Position numbers and translations under genes: made by a program
Assembly (NCBI RefSeq): GCF_036785885.1
Contig: NC_092322.1
Span: 14,654,466-14,718,465 of the forward strand
Origin: Coffea arabica
Lineage: Eukaryota; Streptophyta; Magnoliopsida; Gentianales; Rubiaceae
Length of the DNA: 64,000 nt
Direction of reading: 5' to 3'
The notes under the pieces: generated by a model
Told to the model about the DNA's origin: nothing
Database searches by the model: none
Seen by the model: the letters and a program-made list of their open reading frames with translations, nothing else
Shown: piece by piece, positions 63,351 through 64,000 of the stretch
Position numbering within the stretch: position 1 is the stretch's first letter
Layout of the letters: every line of letters starts with the position of its first letter

Positions 63351-64000
63351 GTGAATTTTCATTTCCTGCTTATTGTTTCACTTTGGTTTCCCATATTAGG
63401 GACTATATATAATTTATCTGCCTAGCTTTCTGATCCTTGCCCCAGAATAAATAGTATCTTTTAACTTGGTGCAGTGTTTTAAGGTAAAACTTGAATCATG
63501 TACTTATTAAACAAAAATTAAAATAAAAAGAAAGCCAATTCTGGAATGGCATTGTATGTGGTTGAAACTATTAAGAAGATGTAGTAGCACATGGAGGCCA
63601 CTAGAACTTGTTTATGTTTAAGTAAAAAGCTAAATTTTCGCCTCTATATAGGTGAACTTATCTTGTGACAACCTAAAAGGATAGAGTGGCCTCTAGTTTG
63701 GAAGTGCAGAATGAGGCGTTCGTAATAGTTTCTGAGAACATGGGCTTATGATGAATAATAATAATAAATATTATTATTATTATTAAAACTGTGTTCAGTT
63801 AATTCTTTTCACTTTGCTGTTATCTGTTTTTCAAGGATCTCGGCTACTGTATCTAGTTACCTTGAAGAGGTTTTACATAACCAGTTAGCTTACCTATTTA
63901 GCTTCTGAACCCATTTAAATATTTCAAGAGTGAGTCACCCAAAAAGATGGCTTTTTGCATGGACCTCAACAGTGGGATAAAAATTTGATGAGAAATTGCA
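63351..64000 (+). other. UMP kinase intron 3, partial
   Basis: Begins with donor GTGAAT after exon 3 and runs past the window end without a recognisable exon. It includes a short AAT/ATT repeat at about 63754-63786. Confidence 0.7.

Overview
This is a nuclear plant genome window. It has intron-containing genes with GT/AG junctions, A+T-rich intergenic DNA, and remnants of many plant transposon classes. The R1-type NLR with a long N-terminal extension and the cysteine-rich receptor kinase point to a eudicot, most likely an asterid. A Rubiaceae species such as coffee is possible, but I cannot prove the species from the sequence alone.

Layout. (1) 1-17 kb holds two defence-type receptor genes on the minus strand: a single-exon NLR of 1258 aa (4095-7871) and a seven-exon cysteine-rich receptor-like kinase, CRK (12504-16436, 681 aa by my splice model). 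(2) 17-45.5 kb has no intact gene. It is a mosaic of diverged segmental and tandem duplications cut up by non-autonomous transposons: hAT-like, Mutator-like, Harbinger/Tourist-like and Stowaway-like elements, SINEs and a solo LTR. Many still have exact target-site duplications. The standout is a 2478-bp Mutator-like element (32827-35304) with 83-bp terminal inverted repeats identical at both ends and a perfect 9-bp target duplication. It carries a broken, intron-containing copy of a chloroplast fatty-acid-binding protein of the chalcone-isomerase fold (FAP3-like), so it is a Pack-MULE. (3) 46.6-64 kb is gene-dense housekeeping sequence: a WDR44-type WD40 protein (+, 675 aa, 7 exons), a PHD-finger protein of the AIPP2/PAIPP2 type (+, 534 aa, 6 exons), an intronless and shortened cactin-like splicing factor (-, 504 aa), and the 5' part of a plastid UMP kinase gene (+, runs off the window end).

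The genes do not form an operon or pathway. The NLR and CRK are immune receptors and probably belong to dynamic clusters elsewhere in the genome. The right-hand genes act in vesicle traffic or signalling, chromatin/transcription, splicing, and plastid nucleotide and RNA metabolism. Several duplicated segments are useful because one copy is the empty site for a transposon in the other, which fixes insertion boundaries without a database search.
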